Of a stretch of 64,000 nt of DNA, positions 17,653 through 26,473 are shown one piece after another. The notes under the pieces are model-generated. The model was not told the origin of the DNA and searched no databases. It was given only the letters and a program-made list of their open reading frames with translations. Made by a program: the position numbers and the translations under genes. Source of the DNA: Streptomyces sp. DH-12 (lineage in GTDB: Bacteria > Actinomycetota > Actinomycetes > Streptomycetales > Streptomycetaceae); contig NZ_PPFB01000001.1 in NCBI RefSeq assembly GCF_002899455.1, forward strand, positions 4,378,001-4,442,000. The letters are read 5' to 3'. Numbering within the stretch: position 1 is the first letter of the stretch; every line of letters starts with the position of its first letter.

Positions 17653-18162
17653 TCAGCCCAGAGCCTTCTCCACGGCCGCCACGACCTCCGCCGACTCCGG
17701 CTCGGTCTGCGGGGAGAAACGGGCCACGACGGCGCCGTCCCGGCCGACGAGGAACTTCTCGAAGTTCCAGCGGACGTCCCCGCTGTGCCCCTCGGCGTCG
17801 GCGAAGCCCACCAGCCGCTCGTACAGCGGGTGCCGGCCCTCCCCGTTCACCTCGACCTTCTCGGTCATCGGGAACGTCACCCCGTACGTCGCCGAACAGA
17901 ACTCGGCGATCTCCTCCGCGGAGCCCGGCTCCTGCCCGAGGAACTGGTTGCAGGGCACGCCGAGCACGGTGAACCCCCGCTCCGCGTACCGCTCGTGGAG
18001 CCGCTCCAGGCCCTCGTACTGCGGGGTCAGCCCGCACTTGGACGCCACGTTCACGACGAGCACGGCACGGCCCGCGTACTGGGAGAGGCCGGCCGGGCCG
18101 CCGGTCAGGGCGCCGATCTCGACGTCGAGCGGCGAGGCGCTGTTGTTCTCGGTAGTCGTCAT
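17653..18162 (-). CDS. Glutathione peroxidase-family thiol peroxidase
   Basis: A 169-residue cytoplasmic peroxidase that reduces hydroperoxides. It has the family blocks VLVVNVASKCGLTPQYEGLE (peroxidatic Cys43, not selenocysteine), VLGVPCNQFLGQEPG (the conserved Gln) and DVRWNFEKFLVGRDG (the conserved Trp-Asn). A second Cys in VPCNQF (Cys71) is near the usual position of the resolving Cys, consistent with thioredoxin or mycothiol rather than glutathione as reductant, since actinobacteria lack glutathione. The ATG at 18162 gives the usual family length. The MerR gene follows 62 bases downstream on the same strand, but has its own promoter. Confidence 0.93.
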   Translation of the reverse strand: MTTTENNSASPLDVEIGALTGGPAGLSQYAGRAVLVVNVASKCGLTPQYEGLERLHERYAERGFTVLGVPCNQFLGQEPGSAEEIAEFCSATYGVTFPMTEKVEVNGEGRHPLYERLVGFADAEGHSGDVRWNFEKFLVGRDGAVVARFSPQTEPESAEVVAAVEKALG

Positions 18163-18399
18163 GGGGCCGACCCTAGCCCCGGCCGCCGACACCGTCCTGA
18201 CCGCCCCGACGGCGAGCAGGTCGCCCGCGGGCCGTTCGGGCACGGCGTCCGCGCCGAGGGCGGTGAGGTCATGCCCCGATGATCGCGGCGGGGCCGCTCC
18301 ACCACGATCGGGTGAATCCGTCCGGTACAGGGCAACGGGTCGCATTCCTCGCGGGTCACCTACGCGCACGACCAGTGACGACCAGGGAGTCCCCGCACC

Positions 18400-19041
18400 G
18401 TGACCCAGCCGAACGACCCGAGCCGGCGGCAGCCGCCCTGCGCGCACCGGCAGCCGTACCCGAACCAGCAGCCCTCCCCCCAGCCGCCGGGGTACGGCTT
18501 CCCCGGCGCCCCGCCCCGGCCGCCCAGGAAGGGCCGCTTCCTGAAGTTCGCGGGTCTCGGCTGCGCGGGCGTCCTCGGCCTCGTCGTCGTGATCGCCGCG
18601 GTGTCGGCGGGCGGCGGCGGCTCCGGCGACGGGGGGAACACGGCCGCCGGCGTCTCCGCGTCCGCCGGGGCGAAGGAGGACACTTCCAAGGCGAAGAGGG
18701 AGACCGCGCGGAGCGGCCCGGTGAAGATCACCGCGGAGCGGACGGAGTTCAGCAAGGACCTCCTGGCCGACGGCAGCGCCTACACCAGCGTGCTGGTCAC
18801 CGTCGTCAACAACGGCGACGACGAGGTGAGCGTGAACCCCCTGTACTTCACGATCACCGACGCCGAGGGCACCAAGCACACCGCCGAACTCGGCGCGGAC
18901 ACGCGGCAGATCGAGACCGTGGACCTCGCGCCCGGCGAGAACATCTCCGGCGCCGTCACCGGCAGGGGCGCCTTCGCACCGCAGTACGTGACCTACACCG
19001 ACGGCCTCCTGGGCGACCCGGTCCGCGTCGACGTCTCCTGA
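18400..19041 (+). CDS. DUF4352-type lipoprotein-like/anchored protein
   Basis: A 213-residue protein with a Pro/Gln-rich cytoplasmic head (1-45), one membrane segment (FAGLGCAGVLGLVVVIAAV, about 49-67), a Gly/Ser/Ala-rich linker, and a C-terminal immunoglobulin-like domain. The latter shows the DUF4352 pattern: SAYTSVLVTVVNNGDDEVSV followed by FTITDAEGTKHTAELG, the hallmark of extracytoplasmic beta-sandwich proteins in actinobacteria. The GTG start at 18400 has AGGGAG upstream. It probably faces the outside of the cell; the ligand is unknown. The glutathione peroxidase gene diverges on the other side of a 237-base gap. Confidence 0.75.
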   Translation: MTQPNDPSRRQPPCAHRQPYPNQQPSPQPPGYGFPGAPPRPPRKGRFLKFAGLGCAGVLGLVVVIAAVSAGGGGSGDGGNTAAGVSASAGAKEDTSKAKRETARSGPVKITAERTEFSKDLLADGSAYTSVLVTVVNNGDDEVSVNPLYFTITDAEGTKHTAELGADTRQIETVDLAPGENISGAVTGRGAFAPQYVTYTDGLLGDPVRVDVS

Positions 19042-19090
19042 CGCCCGGCCGCCGGAGCCTCAGTCCGCCCGGACGGCGAAGTGCGGGTCG

Positions 19091-19126
19091 GGGGAGTCCG
19101 GGGAGTCCGGGGAGTCCGGGGAATCC
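19091..19126. repeat. 9-bp tandem repeat, four copies
   Basis: GGGGAGTCC occurs three times in a row followed by GGGGAATCC, in the 407-base gap between the DUF4352 gene (ends 19041) and the small gene at 19449. I see no gene or strong terminator in the remainder of that gap. Confidence 0.8.
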
Positions 19127-19448
19127 GGGAATTCGGGAAGTCCGCGCAGGGCTCCTGGACGGCCTCCACGTCCTCCGTCACGGTGTCACGGGGGAACCCG
19201 CCATGCCCTTACCCGCATGCCGGGTCCCGCGGCCGTGTGCGGGCCGGCCCGCCGGGGGTGCCGGGGCGCGATCTCCCTCTCGCCACGGCCCGTGCCCCCA
19301 CCGGCGCCGCCGACCGCGCCGACCGGGATCGACGGGGAGCCCTGCCCGGGCAACCGTCACCGTGTCCGGGCAGGTCAGAGGCGTAGCGCACCCGTGAACC
19401 GGACAGCGGGCGGCACGCCGCGCAACGCCCCCGCATAGAATCCGGCCC

Positions 19449-19802
19449 ATGGTGAAGCCCGACGAGCTGATCGTAGACATCGCCGCCCGCGTGGAATCGG
19501 GGCAGAGCAGCCAGATGTCTCTGACCGTGGTCACCGGTGGTGCCGTCATCACCGGCCGGCTGGCTCCCGAAGCCGTGTGGCGGAAGAGGGTCGCGGAGGT
19601 GCTGATGGACTCGGACCGACTCGGCGAGTTCGCCTCCGTCTTCGACGCCCCGGTGAAGCGGGACGGCCCGCCCACCCACCTCCACTTCCACGTCGCCCGG
19701 ATCATCCAGGGCACGGTCGGCATCCCGGAGACGGGCGGCATGTACCGGGTGGCGATCGAGGACGTCAGCGCTTGGACGGTGGGTGACTTCAGCTACTCCT
19801 GA
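19449..19802 (+). CDS. GvpU-like small conserved protein
   Basis: A 117-residue soluble protein. The order of elements resembles gas-vesicle accessory protein GvpU: SLTVVTGGAVITGRLAPEAV near the start, a helical middle (RVAEVLMDSDRLGEFASVF), then HLHFHVARIIQG and a final strand pair (YRVAIEDVSAWTVGDFSYS). Many Streptomyces carry such a gene away from any gvp cluster. No other gas-vesicle gene is visible nearby, so this does not indicate gas-vesicle formation. The ATG start is close to a weak GGCCC-rich leader; no clear ribosome site is seen. The assignment rests on pattern similarity only. Confidence 0.5.
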   Translation: MVKPDELIVDIAARVESGQSSQMSLTVVTGGAVITGRLAPEAVWRKRVAEVLMDSDRLGEFASVFDAPVKRDGPPTHLHFHVARIIQGTVGIPETGGMYRVAIEDVSAWTVGDFSYS

Positions 19803-19892
19803 CCTGTGCCCGTGCCCCCGGGCGTCTTGCGGACACCTGGGCCTGCCCCTTAAGTTACTGGCGAGTAGGCCACAGGTGAACGGAGCGCCGCC

Positions 19893-20564
19893 ATGCCCAC
19901 GCTGGACCGCCACGAGAACGTCTTCGTCCTCGACCTGGGAGACGGCGAGAACCGCTTCCACCCCGACTGGATCGCCGCGGTCGGGGCCGCGCTCGACGAG
20001 GTGGAGAAGGCGGAGGGCCCGCGCGCCCTGGTGACCGCGGCCACGGGCAAGTTCTGGTCCAACGGCCTGGACCTGGAGTGGCTGTTCGCCCACGCGGACC
20101 ACTACCACGACTACGTGGTCTCCGTGCACGCACTGTTCGCGCGGATGCTGTCCCTGCCGGTCGTGACGGTGGCCGCCCTCCAGGGCCACACGTTCGCGGC
20201 CGGGGCCATGCTCTCCCTGGCCCACGACTTCCGCGTGATGCGCGCCGACCGCGGCTACTGGTGCCTGCCGGAGGCGGACATCGACATCCCGTTCACCCCC
20301 GGCATGTCCGCCCTCATCCGCGCCCGCCTGACCCCGCAGACGGCCCACGCGGCCATGACGACGGCCCGCCGCTACGGAGGCACGGACGCGGCGGCCGCGG
20401 CGATCGTGGACCAGGCGGTCCCGGAGGACGCGGTCCGCTCCACGGCCGTCGACCTGGCCCGGTCCCAGGCGGCCAAGGCCGGCGCCACCCTGGGAACCAT
20501 CAAGTCCCGCCTGTACGCCGAGGTCCTGACCACCCTGAGGGACACGGCGAACCCGCTGGGCTGA
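19893..20564 (+). CDS. Enoyl-CoA hydratase/isomerase family protein
   Basis: A 223-residue crotonase-fold protein. The oxyanion-hole strands are visible as LVTAATGKFWSNGLDLEWLF (first Gly-containing loop) and VVTVAALQGHTFAAGAMLSL with AHDFRVM (the second). It is shorter than the usual 255-270 residues. The position of the usual catalytic Glu pair is occupied by PEADIDIPFTPGM, suggesting isomerase-like or altered chemistry. Related proteins lie next to fatty-acid genes; no such context is seen here. The last ~45 residues are mirrored by a degenerate copy at 22764-22905. The ATG at 19893 has a GGAGCG site upstream. It converges with the STAS gene, 43 bases away. Confidence 0.82.
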   Translation: MPTLDRHENVFVLDLGDGENRFHPDWIAAVGAALDEVEKAEGPRALVTAATGKFWSNGLDLEWLFAHADHYHDYVVSVHALFARMLSLPVVTVAALQGHTFAAGAMLSLAHDFRVMRADRGYWCLPEADIDIPFTPGMSALIRARLTPQTAHAAMTTARRYGGTDAAAAAIVDQAVPEDAVRSTAVDLARSQAAKAGATLGTIKSRLYAEVLTTLRDTANPLG

Positions 20565-20607
20565 CGGGCACGACACCTCGCCGGCGCCGGGAAGGGCGCT
20601 CTTCGGA

Positions 20608-21006
20608 TCACCGCCCCGGCCAGTCCGGCACCGCTTCGAGGGTGGGGTAGCTGTGCAGGACCTGGTCCACGCCCGTCAGGGCCAGCATGCGGTGCACGGG
20701 CCGGCTGGGTGCGATCAGCACGATACGGGCGCCGGCGGTTCTGGCCGTGCGGTAGGCCGCGATCAGGCAGGTCAGGCCGGTGGAGTCCAGGAACGTCACG
20801 CCGGACAGCTCCAGGAGGACGGTGTGGCCGTCGGTGAGCGTCAGCGGCTTCAGCACGTCGGCGAGCCGGTGGGCGGTGTGCAGGTCGAGGGCGCCCCGGA
20901 CCGTGACCAGGTGGTGGCCGGCGCCCGCCCGGCGGACGTCGATGTGCGGGGCGGGCGGCTGGTCGGAGTGCGTCGAAACGTCCTTGCGCGCGTGCGGGTG
21001 GTTCAT
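20608..21006 (-). CDS. STAS-domain anti-anti-sigma factor
   Basis: A 132-residue protein whose C-terminal ~100 residues are a STAS domain, with HHLVTVRGALDLHTAHRLAD at the start and VTFLDSTGLTCLIAAY in the middle. The Ser in LDSTGL is the residue normally phosphorylated by an anti-sigma kinase and released by a PP2C phosphatase. The ATG at 21006 overlaps the stop of the PP2C gene (ATGA), so the two are translationally coupled. The pair likely forms the phosphatase and antagonist arms of a partner-switching module; no RsbW-like kinase or sigma factor gene is nearby, so those partners must be encoded elsewhere. Confidence 0.88.
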   Translation of the reverse strand: MNHPHARKDVSTHSDQPPAPHIDVRRAGAGHHLVTVRGALDLHTAHRLADVLKPLTLTDGHTVLLELSGVTFLDSTGLTCLIAAYRTARTAGARIVLIAPSRPVHRMLALTGVDQVLHSYPTLEAVPDWPGR

Positions 21007-22226
21007 GGGTACAGCTCCTGCTGGTGGCCGCCGCGCCACTCGGTGAGCAGGACGGTGGCGTCGTCGTCGAGCATGCCGTCGTGGTGGTCCATGACGGCGG
21101 TCATCAGCCGGCGCAGGGTCTCGTGCAGGGTGTGCCGGCCGGAGTGGTGACGGCGGATGAACTCGACGAAGCGGTCCCGGCCGAACTCGACGCCGTGCCG
21201 GTCGCGGGCTTCGACGATGCCGTCGGTGTACAGCAGCAGGCGGTCGCCGGGTTCCAGCTGCTCGGTGGCCTCGGCGACGGGCAGGCCCAGGTCGGCTCCC
21301 ATGGGGCCGGCCGGGGGGCAGGACAGGTCGGTGGTCCAGCGGCTGTCGCGGATGAGGATCGGCAGGTGGTGACCGCGGTTGATCCACGTCAGCTTGCCGC
21401 TCTCCATGTCCAGGTCCGCCAGGATCGCGGTGACGTAGCGGCGGGCGTCGAACTGCTCGATCAGGGTGCGCTCCACTTCCCGGCTGGTCTCGGCCAGGGA
21501 GGCACCCTGCCTGCGGGCGTTGCGGCAGGCGGCGACGGCGACGTTGGCGGTGATGCCGGCGGTGGTGTCGTGTCCCATGGCGTCGAAGACACCCAGGTGG
21601 AGAACGTGGCCGGTCACGGCGTAGTCGAAGGCGTCCCCGCCGACCTGGTAGGCGGGCTCCATCACCGCCCCGACGGTGGCGTCATGTCCCGCATAAGCGG
21701 GGGGCGGGGTCAGATTCCACTGCATCTCCGCCGCCACGTTCATCGGCTCGGTGCGCACCAGCCGGGCGTAGGAGTCACTGAAGGACCGTTTGCTCAGCAC
21801 CAGCAGGGCCGTCATCGACGCCAGATCCTTCAAGGCCCCGCGGGCGGCTTCGGTGTCGGTGTCGGTGTCGGCCCGCAACACCCCCAGACGCTCCACACCG
21901 TCGGTGACGGCCACCCACCACCGACGCCGCCGCGCACCGCCGTCCCCCTGGGCCCGTACGGGCTCGGGGATCACCTCCACGCGCTGATAGGCCTGGCCGG
22001 GCAGGCTGCCCGACACGGTGAACTCCTGCCCGCCCTCCCCCGCGTCCGGCCCCCGGCCGGTGAGCTGGCGCAGCACCGTCTCCTGCATGTCCACCAGGAA
22101 GAGCACCGTGTCGTACATGCCCGCCGAAGCGGCATGATCGGCGATCAACCGCGGAAGCTGCTCCATCGTGGCCACATGGCTGGCCTGCATCAACCGCACC
22201 AGCGACACCGCGCTGTTCTCCGTCAC
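21003..22226 (-). CDS. PP2C (SpoIIE/RsbU) phosphatase with N-terminal sensor
   Basis: A 407-residue protein. The first ~180 residues resemble a GAF-like sensor (AGMYDTVLFLVDMQETVL). The rest is a SpoIIE-type PP2C domain: EPAYQVGGDAFDY, GVFDAMGHDTTAGITAN, RLLLYTDGIVEARD and DDDATVLLTEW supply the acidic residues that bind the metal pair. It should dephosphorylate the STAS protein encoded directly after it with a 4-base overlap, thereby freeing a sigma factor. A DTDTDTEAARG segment in the linker is encoded by a simple repeat. The ATG at 22226 is the first in frame. The operon is followed by the convergent enoyl-CoA hydratase gene. Confidence 0.88.
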   Translation of the reverse strand: MTENSAVSLVRLMQASHVATMEQLPRLIADHAASAGMYDTVLFLVDMQETVLRQLTGRGPDAGEGGQEFTVSGSLPGQAYQRVEVIPEPVRAQGDGGARRRRWWVAVTDGVERLGVLRADTDTDTEAARGALKDLASMTALLVLSKRSFSDSYARLVRTEPMNVAAEMQWNLTPPPAYAGHDATVGAVMEPAYQVGGDAFDYAVTGHVLHLGVFDAMGHDTTAGITANVAVAACRNARRQGASLAETSREVERTLIEQFDARRYVTAILADLDMESGKLTWINRGHHLPILIRDSRWTTDLSCPPAGPMGADLGLPVAEATEQLEPGDRLLLYTDGIVEARDRHGVEFGRDRFVEFIRRHHSGRHTLHETLRRLMTAVMDHHDGMLDDDATVLLTEWRGGHQQELYP

Positions 22227-22763
22227 GGTCCTGGACCCCCTCGCCGGCCTGACATACGACGTCCCGAAGGACCGCGCCGCTTCACGACTCAGGGCGTCGC
22301 CGTGCTCCTGTCCTACCGAGTATCCCGCTCAGCGACGGCATGCACCGCTCGACGGCGAGGGCCGCCCGCCGGGTCGCACGTGCGGTCCCGGGACCATCCG
22401 ACGCCCTGGCAGCCCCGCAGCCCGGTGCACCCCCGCCGACCGGTGACCGGGCGCAGCGTGTGCGTGTCCGATGCGGGTCGTCGACCGGCGCCCGGGGGAC
22501 GGCATCGAGCCGTGCCGCCGGCCGACCCGCCCGGATCCCTCGGACCGCGCAGGCGGGGCGATCCGCCCGAAGCCGGACATCGGTCCCGTAGGACGGCCGG
22601 AGGGGCAGTCCCGGTGCGCCGGACCGGCAGCCCGCGTCGGCGCCGGTCCCCCGACCCTCGGCGACACCTGCGTCGTCCGCGTCTCCGCACCACGACGCCG
22701 CTTGCACCTGACAGCGAGGGCAGGACCGTCGGCCGCAGCCCGCACCGCCATGACATCGGCCCC
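22227..22763. other. Gap without a supported gene
   Basis: Several open frames cross this stretch on both strands, but none has family motifs, membrane segments or convincing codon use. It should contain the promoter for the PP2C gene at its left end. Its right end abuts a degenerate copy of an enoyl-CoA hydratase C-terminus. Confidence 0.6.
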
Positions 22764-22905
22764 TGAGGAGGAGGTCCGCGCCACGGCTCTGGACGTGGCG
22801 CAGTCCCTGTCCGGCAAGGCCGGCAGCACCCTGGGCACGATCAAGTCCCGTCTGTACACGGAGGTCCTGGCCACCCTGAGGGACACAACGAACCCGCTGG
22901 GGTGA
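22764..22905 (+). pseudogene. C-terminal fragment of a second enoyl-CoA hydratase-like gene
   Basis: The frame reads EEEVRATALDVAQSLSGKAG, then STLGTIKSRLYTEVLATLRD and TTNPLG before a TGA. It aligns without gaps to the last ~47 residues of the intact protein at 19893-20564 (EDAVRSTAVDLARSQAAKAG and onward); the end of the DNA is also nearly the same. Upstream sequence has no such similarity and no start. So this is the 3' remnant of a paralogue or of a duplication, divergent enough not to be recent. Confidence 0.75.
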
Positions 22906-23007
22906 CCCGGCGCCCGGCCCTACGGGACCGACGCGAACCCGGACACGGGAACGGGCACAGGGCAGGACCCCGGCCACCCAGGACTCCGCGTCATCAGCAC
23001 CCGGCCC

Positions 23008-23325
23008 CTACGTCCTGCGGACGGACGCGAGCGCCGCCGACATGCCGGCGAACAACACGAAGACCACCAAGGAGGCGAAGAACAGAACGTCGAGCCAACC
23101 AGGGTTCGTACCGGTGAGCGTGCCGTCAGCGGACCGGCACGTCACCTCCGGCGGGAAGTGCTGCCGCTGTGCGGCGCCGCAGGTGTTCGGCAGGTCGTCG
23201 TTGACGACGTACGCGTTCCCCCAGCACAGCGCCCAGCTGATGAGGAAGACGCCCAACGAGGCGAAAGAGACGCCCCACAACGCGGTCGGCCGGGCCGCGT
23301 CGGTGCTCGCCGGGGGTGCAGTCAT
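23008..23325 (-). CDS. Small two-span membrane protein
   Basis: A 105-residue protein with two clear membrane spans: ALWGVSFASLGVFLISWALC (about 15-34) and LDVLFFASLVVFVLFAGMSA (about 78-97). The loop between them has two cysteines (TCGAAQ and VTCRSAD) that could form a disulphide outside the cell. It is unrelated to any family I recognise. The ATG at 23325 has no strong ribosome site, and nothing nearby suggests a partner. Confidence 0.55.
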   Translation of the reverse strand: MTAPPASTDAARPTALWGVSFASLGVFLISWALCWGNAYVVNDDLPNTCGAAQRQHFPPEVTCRSADGTLTGTNPGWLDVLFFASLVVFVLFAGMSAALASVRRT

Positions 23326-23479
23326 GATCAGGAGCGTACTGGCACGTGCCGGGCCTCGTGATCCCCGCGGTATGCCGATGTGATCGCCAGGAACGGTGAC
23401 GGGCGGTCGGCGACAGGTCGTTCGTCCCCTGACGGCTTCGGGTCTTCACCGGAGCCGGGTACGGCGGTGGACCATGGAC

Positions 23480-24454
23480 TCAGCGCCAGTCGTCGATCAC
23501 GTAGGCGTCCGGGCGGCTGTAGCCGGGTTCGTTGGGCTTGTGCATGGCCACGCCTTGCAGCCCCGTACGGAAGCCGCGGTCGACCATGCGCCGGTAGGCG
23601 CCCTCGCGGGCCAGGTTCACTCCGGCGTCCAGTTGCCCCAGTCCCCTCTCGGTGGCCAGCTGCTCGCACGCGTCCAGCAGACGTTCGAACCGGTCCGCGG
23701 CGTCCGGGCCAGGGCGTACGGCGCCGAACTTGACGAAGCACACGTCCTCACCGGCCTCCGACCCCGCTCCGCAGTGGCAGACGGCCAGACCGTCGAGGCC
23801 GGAGTCGGCGCCCTCGAGGAGGATGGTGTCACCGAGCCCCTGCGCCTGGACGGCCGTGATCTCGCGCTCCAAGCTGAGGCCCTTGTACAAGGCCCCCGTC
23901 AGTGCGCGACCGAGGCTCAGTGCCTCGGTCCGCTCAGCGGCGGTCAGCTCGCCGTACAGCACGCGGCCGGGGACCGCGGCACTGACGGCTACCTGTTTCC
24001 TCATGACGGCGGTAAGGAAGCGGGGCCAGAAACCGTACCGGCGGTAGAGCTCGAGGTGTTTGGGACTGTGGGAGAAGGTGAACAGGCCGAGGTGGCGGTT
24101 CCCCCAGGCGTCGAAGCAGGCCATGACCGGTTCCATGAGGCGCCTGCCGATGCCCTGGTCCCACAGGTCCGGACGTACGGTCAGCGGGCCGAAGTACCCG
24201 ACGCTGCCCCAGTTGGCGGCGAAGTTCGATCCGACGACCTCGCCCTCGACGGTCGCCGCGAAGGCCGCGTGCGGATCTGCCGCCCAGCGGGTGCGGACAT
24301 AGTCGGCGGTCCCGAAGAACGTCTCTGGCTCAGGGGCCCCGAGGAAGGTCCCGAAGGCGACCCTGAAGATCGCGTCGGCCCGATCCAGGTCCGGCTCGTC
24401 CAGCGCGCGGACCGATACCGAGGCGGCGGAACTCGTGCGCTTCGCTGCGGGCAT
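23480..24454 (-). CDS. GNAT-family N-acetyltransferase (double-domain)
   Basis: A 324-residue protein whose ATG at 24454 follows AAAGGAG by six bases. A GNAT acetyl-CoA motif is visible at about 97-110 (LWDQGIGRRLMEPVM), after VVGSNFAANWGSVGYFGPLT, with HLELYRRYGFW later. A second, weaker GNAT-like unit ends with EGAYRRMVDRGFRTGLQGVA. The length is about twice that of a single GNAT domain, so this is probably a fused pair in which one half keeps the catalytic pocket. The acceptor is unknown. A longer in-frame extension to 24613 has no ribosome site and an odd composition. Confidence 0.8.
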   Translation of the reverse strand: MPAAKRTSSAASVSVRALDEPDLDRADAIFRVAFGTFLGAPEPETFFGTADYVRTRWAADPHAAFAATVEGEVVGSNFAANWGSVGYFGPLTVRPDLWDQGIGRRLMEPVMACFDAWGNRHLGLFTFSHSPKHLELYRRYGFWPRFLTAVMRKQVAVSAAVPGRVLYGELTAAERTEALSLGRALTGALYKGLSLEREITAVQAQGLGDTILLEGADSGLDGLAVCHCGAGSEAGEDVCFVKFGAVRPGPDAADRFERLLDACEQLATERGLGQLDAGVNLAREGAYRRMVDRGFRTGLQGVAMHKPNEPGYSRPDAYVIDDWR

Positions 24455-24696
24455 GATCGCTCTCCTTTCCGCCCCCAGTTCCATCGCACCACGGACACGC
24501 GCCGCGGGCGAAGCGACAGGAACGGCGGCACCTCGAGGACAAGGGCGAGCCTCTGCACCGCGCAGCGAACGAGACCACCGAGGGCGAAGGACGCAGGGCC
24601 TCACGGCAGCCAATGGGTGTCACCGTGGTCTGCCGCAAGCCACTGCGGTGCTGTGCTTCCGTGCTGCACGCCGGGCCCGACGTGTGACCGTTCGTG

Positions 24697-24728
24697 GTGC
24701 CGGAGTGCCGGAGTGCCGGAGTGCCGGG
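24697..24728. repeat. 8-bp tandem repeat, four copies
   Basis: GTGCCGGA is repeated three times followed by GTGCCGGG, immediately downstream of the VOC gene stop at 24734. Eight is not a multiple of three, so it would not be tolerated within a coding frame. It lies in the 279-base gap before the GNAT gene start. Confidence 0.8.
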
Positions 24729-24733
24729 GTTCT

Positions 24734-25144
24734 TCAGGCCTTCGGCTGGGTGAAGCGGATGCGGTTGCCGAAGGGGTCACGCAGACCGCAGTCGATTCCG
24801 TACGGACGCTCGGTGGGCTCCTCGGTGAACTCCACCCCCTTCTCGAGCAGCGTCTCGTAGGTCTTGCGGCAGTCGTCCGTGGTGAGGATGAGCCAGCCGC
24901 CCATGGCTCCCTTGGTCACCAGCTCGCGCACCTGCTCCGCCGTCTCCTCCGACATCGCCGGCGCGCCCGGCTTCTCCAGAAGAATCTGCCGCTCGGGGTG
25001 GCCCGGTACGCCGACGGTCAACCAGCGCATGAAACCCATGTCGACGTCTGCGGTGATCTCCAGGCCGAGCTTGCCGACGTAGAAGTCGACGGCCTCGTCC
25101 TGGTCGAGGACGTATATCTGCGACTGCGTGATGGCGTTGAACAT
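24734..25144 (-). CDS. VOC-family (glyoxalase/bleomycin-resistance fold) protein
   Basis: A 136-residue protein with paired beta-alpha-beta-beta-beta modules: ITQSQIYVLDQDEAVDFYVG and LGLEITADVDMGFMRWLTVG first, then GWLILTTDDCRKTYETLLEKG and PYGIDCGLRDPFGNRIRFTQ. The DPFGNRI end motif is diagnostic. Such proteins bind divalent metals or ligands, including antibiotics; the substrate is not predictable here. The ATG at 25144 gives the normal family length. The AraC-type gene immediately upstream on the same strand, 76 bases away, is a very common neighbour of such VOC genes and probably controls it. Confidence 0.88.
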   Translation of the reverse strand: MFNAITQSQIYVLDQDEAVDFYVGKLGLEITADVDMGFMRWLTVGVPGHPERQILLEKPGAPAMSEETAEQVRELVTKGAMGGWLILTTDDCRKTYETLLEKGVEFTEEPTERPYGIDCGLRDPFGNRIRFTQPKA

Positions 25145-25220
25145 GACACTGACACTAGTGATCAGCCGGGACGAAAACTTATCCAAAACTGCTCAGTGGA
25201 CAAGACGTTCTACCGGCCGG

Positions 25221-25613
25221 TCAGGCATGCGGCCGAGTCCACGCCATCGTGAAGCACGTCGGCACGCCCACGGCAACCGCTTCCTTGCGGTACGTCCGCG
25301 GCGACCGGCCGACGATGTCCCGGAACGTCCGGCTGAAGGTGCCCGGGCTGGTGAAGCCGACCTCGAAACCGATGTCCGTCACGCTGCGGTCGGTCTCCCG
25401 CAGCAGGAACATCGCCCGTTCCACGCGGCGACGCTGCAGGTAGCGGTGCGGTGTCTCACCGAACGTGGCCCGGAAGGTACGCGTGAAGTGGGCCTGCGAC
25501 ACGTGTGCGACGCGGGCCAGGGCAGGGACGTCCAGTGGCTGCGCGTAGTCGCGGTCCATCACGTCACGCGCTCGGAGCATACGGCGATTGGTCTCTTCTG
25601 CAGCGCGGCTCAC
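25221..25613 (-). CDS. AraC-family regulator, DNA-binding domain only
   Basis: A 130-residue protein consisting almost entirely of the double helix-turn-helix of AraC/XylS proteins: LDVPALARVAHVSQAHFTR, then SVTDIGFEVGFTSPGTFSR and FRDIVGRSPRTYRKEA. There is no separate ligand-binding domain, so regulation may depend on dimerisation or partner proteins. Start is a GTG at 25613 with a weak leader. It lies directly upstream of the VOC gene (76 bases) in the same orientation, an arrangement that recurs in Streptomyces. Confidence 0.85.
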   Translation of the reverse strand: MSRAAEETNRRMLRARDVMDRDYAQPLDVPALARVAHVSQAHFTRTFRATFGETPHRYLQRRRVERAMFLLRETDRSVTDIGFEVGFTSPGTFSRTFRDIVGRSPRTYRKEAVAVGVPTCFTMAWTRPHA

Positions 25614-25771
25614 TGCACCATCCCATCACGGTCCCCCGGGGGCGGGACCCGGGACGGCGGACCTTCCAGGCCCCCCGGGCCACCACTCGCCCCAGCAGAT
25701 GCAGCCTGACGTGTCGGTCCACTGATCACCGGTTCCGCTGACCAGCGGGCCTGACGAAGCCAACGGCTCAG

Positions 25772-25942
25772 TCAGCTGAGGCGCCTCTGCCGCACGTACC
25801 GAAGGATCACGAGGGTGATCGCAGCGAGCTGCGCAAAGAGCCAGATGCCGATCTCCACCCCTCCCATGCTGCTGCCGAGCGCTATCAGCGCCAGAGCGAA
25901 GATGGCGATGACCAGCAGAAGATTCACGATCAAGCGGCGCAA
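25772..25942 (-). CDS. Small two-span membrane protein
   Basis: A 56-residue frame with two hydrophobic stretches, LIVNLLLVIAIFALALIALG and VEIGIWLFAQLAAITLVILRY, and a basic end (VRQRRLS). I use the TTG at 25942, which has GGGGGCAGGA directly upstream; a GTG at 25927 is the alternative and loses five residues. The family is not recognised. It lies at the left border of a region full of gene fragments. Confidence 0.5.
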   Translation of the reverse strand: MRRLIVNLLLVIAIFALALIALGSSMGGVEIGIWLFAQLAAITLVILRYVRQRRLS

Positions 25943-26473
25943 CGTCCTGCCCCCTAGGTGTGTGGACTCGTGCCCTGATGGGCATGATCGCAGGTGGTGA
26001 TCGCCACGTATAGATGTGGCTGACCAGTGCGGTCGGTGGAGCCCTGATGGCCCAAGTGAGCGCCGGCGCATGGGCCCTGGACCACCAGTTCCGGAAGATC
26101 GCGTACGCGGTCCGGGCCTGACCTGGTGGAACGCCGACTTGCGTGGTCGCCTGACGTTGGCCTTCCTTGCGGCTCCTCCTGACGCTCCCGTCAGACGGGC
26201 ACGACAGGGGCACGCTGCCGAAAATCGGCCATAGTTCAGCAGGACCGGGCTTGCGCGCTGGGGAGGTTCCCGTCGCCCTGCGGTAATCACCATGAACAGG
26301 CGAACACGGCGGGTGATGTCGTCCGGGTCGGAGACACCGTCCGCCGTCGCAGACGTCGCGCGACGCTGGCCACCACCCCCAGGCCGCGCCGCGCACCCCG
26401 CAGCGGTGAGGCTCGCTGCGTCTTGGAGACCATGGAGTCGCAGGGCGGCACGGGCGCCGACCGGGCTGAGGCC

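Noticed and set aside
19449..19802. Gas-vesicle cluster
   Set aside because: The GvpU-like gene is isolated; no gvpA, gvpF, gvpL or other vesicle gene is present in the window.
26013..26121. Short plus-strand frame ending ALDHQFRKIAYAVRA
   Set aside because: The codon use looks acceptable, but there is no ribosome site, no family match and no consistent upstream sequence. It may be another fragment, but I cannot support it.
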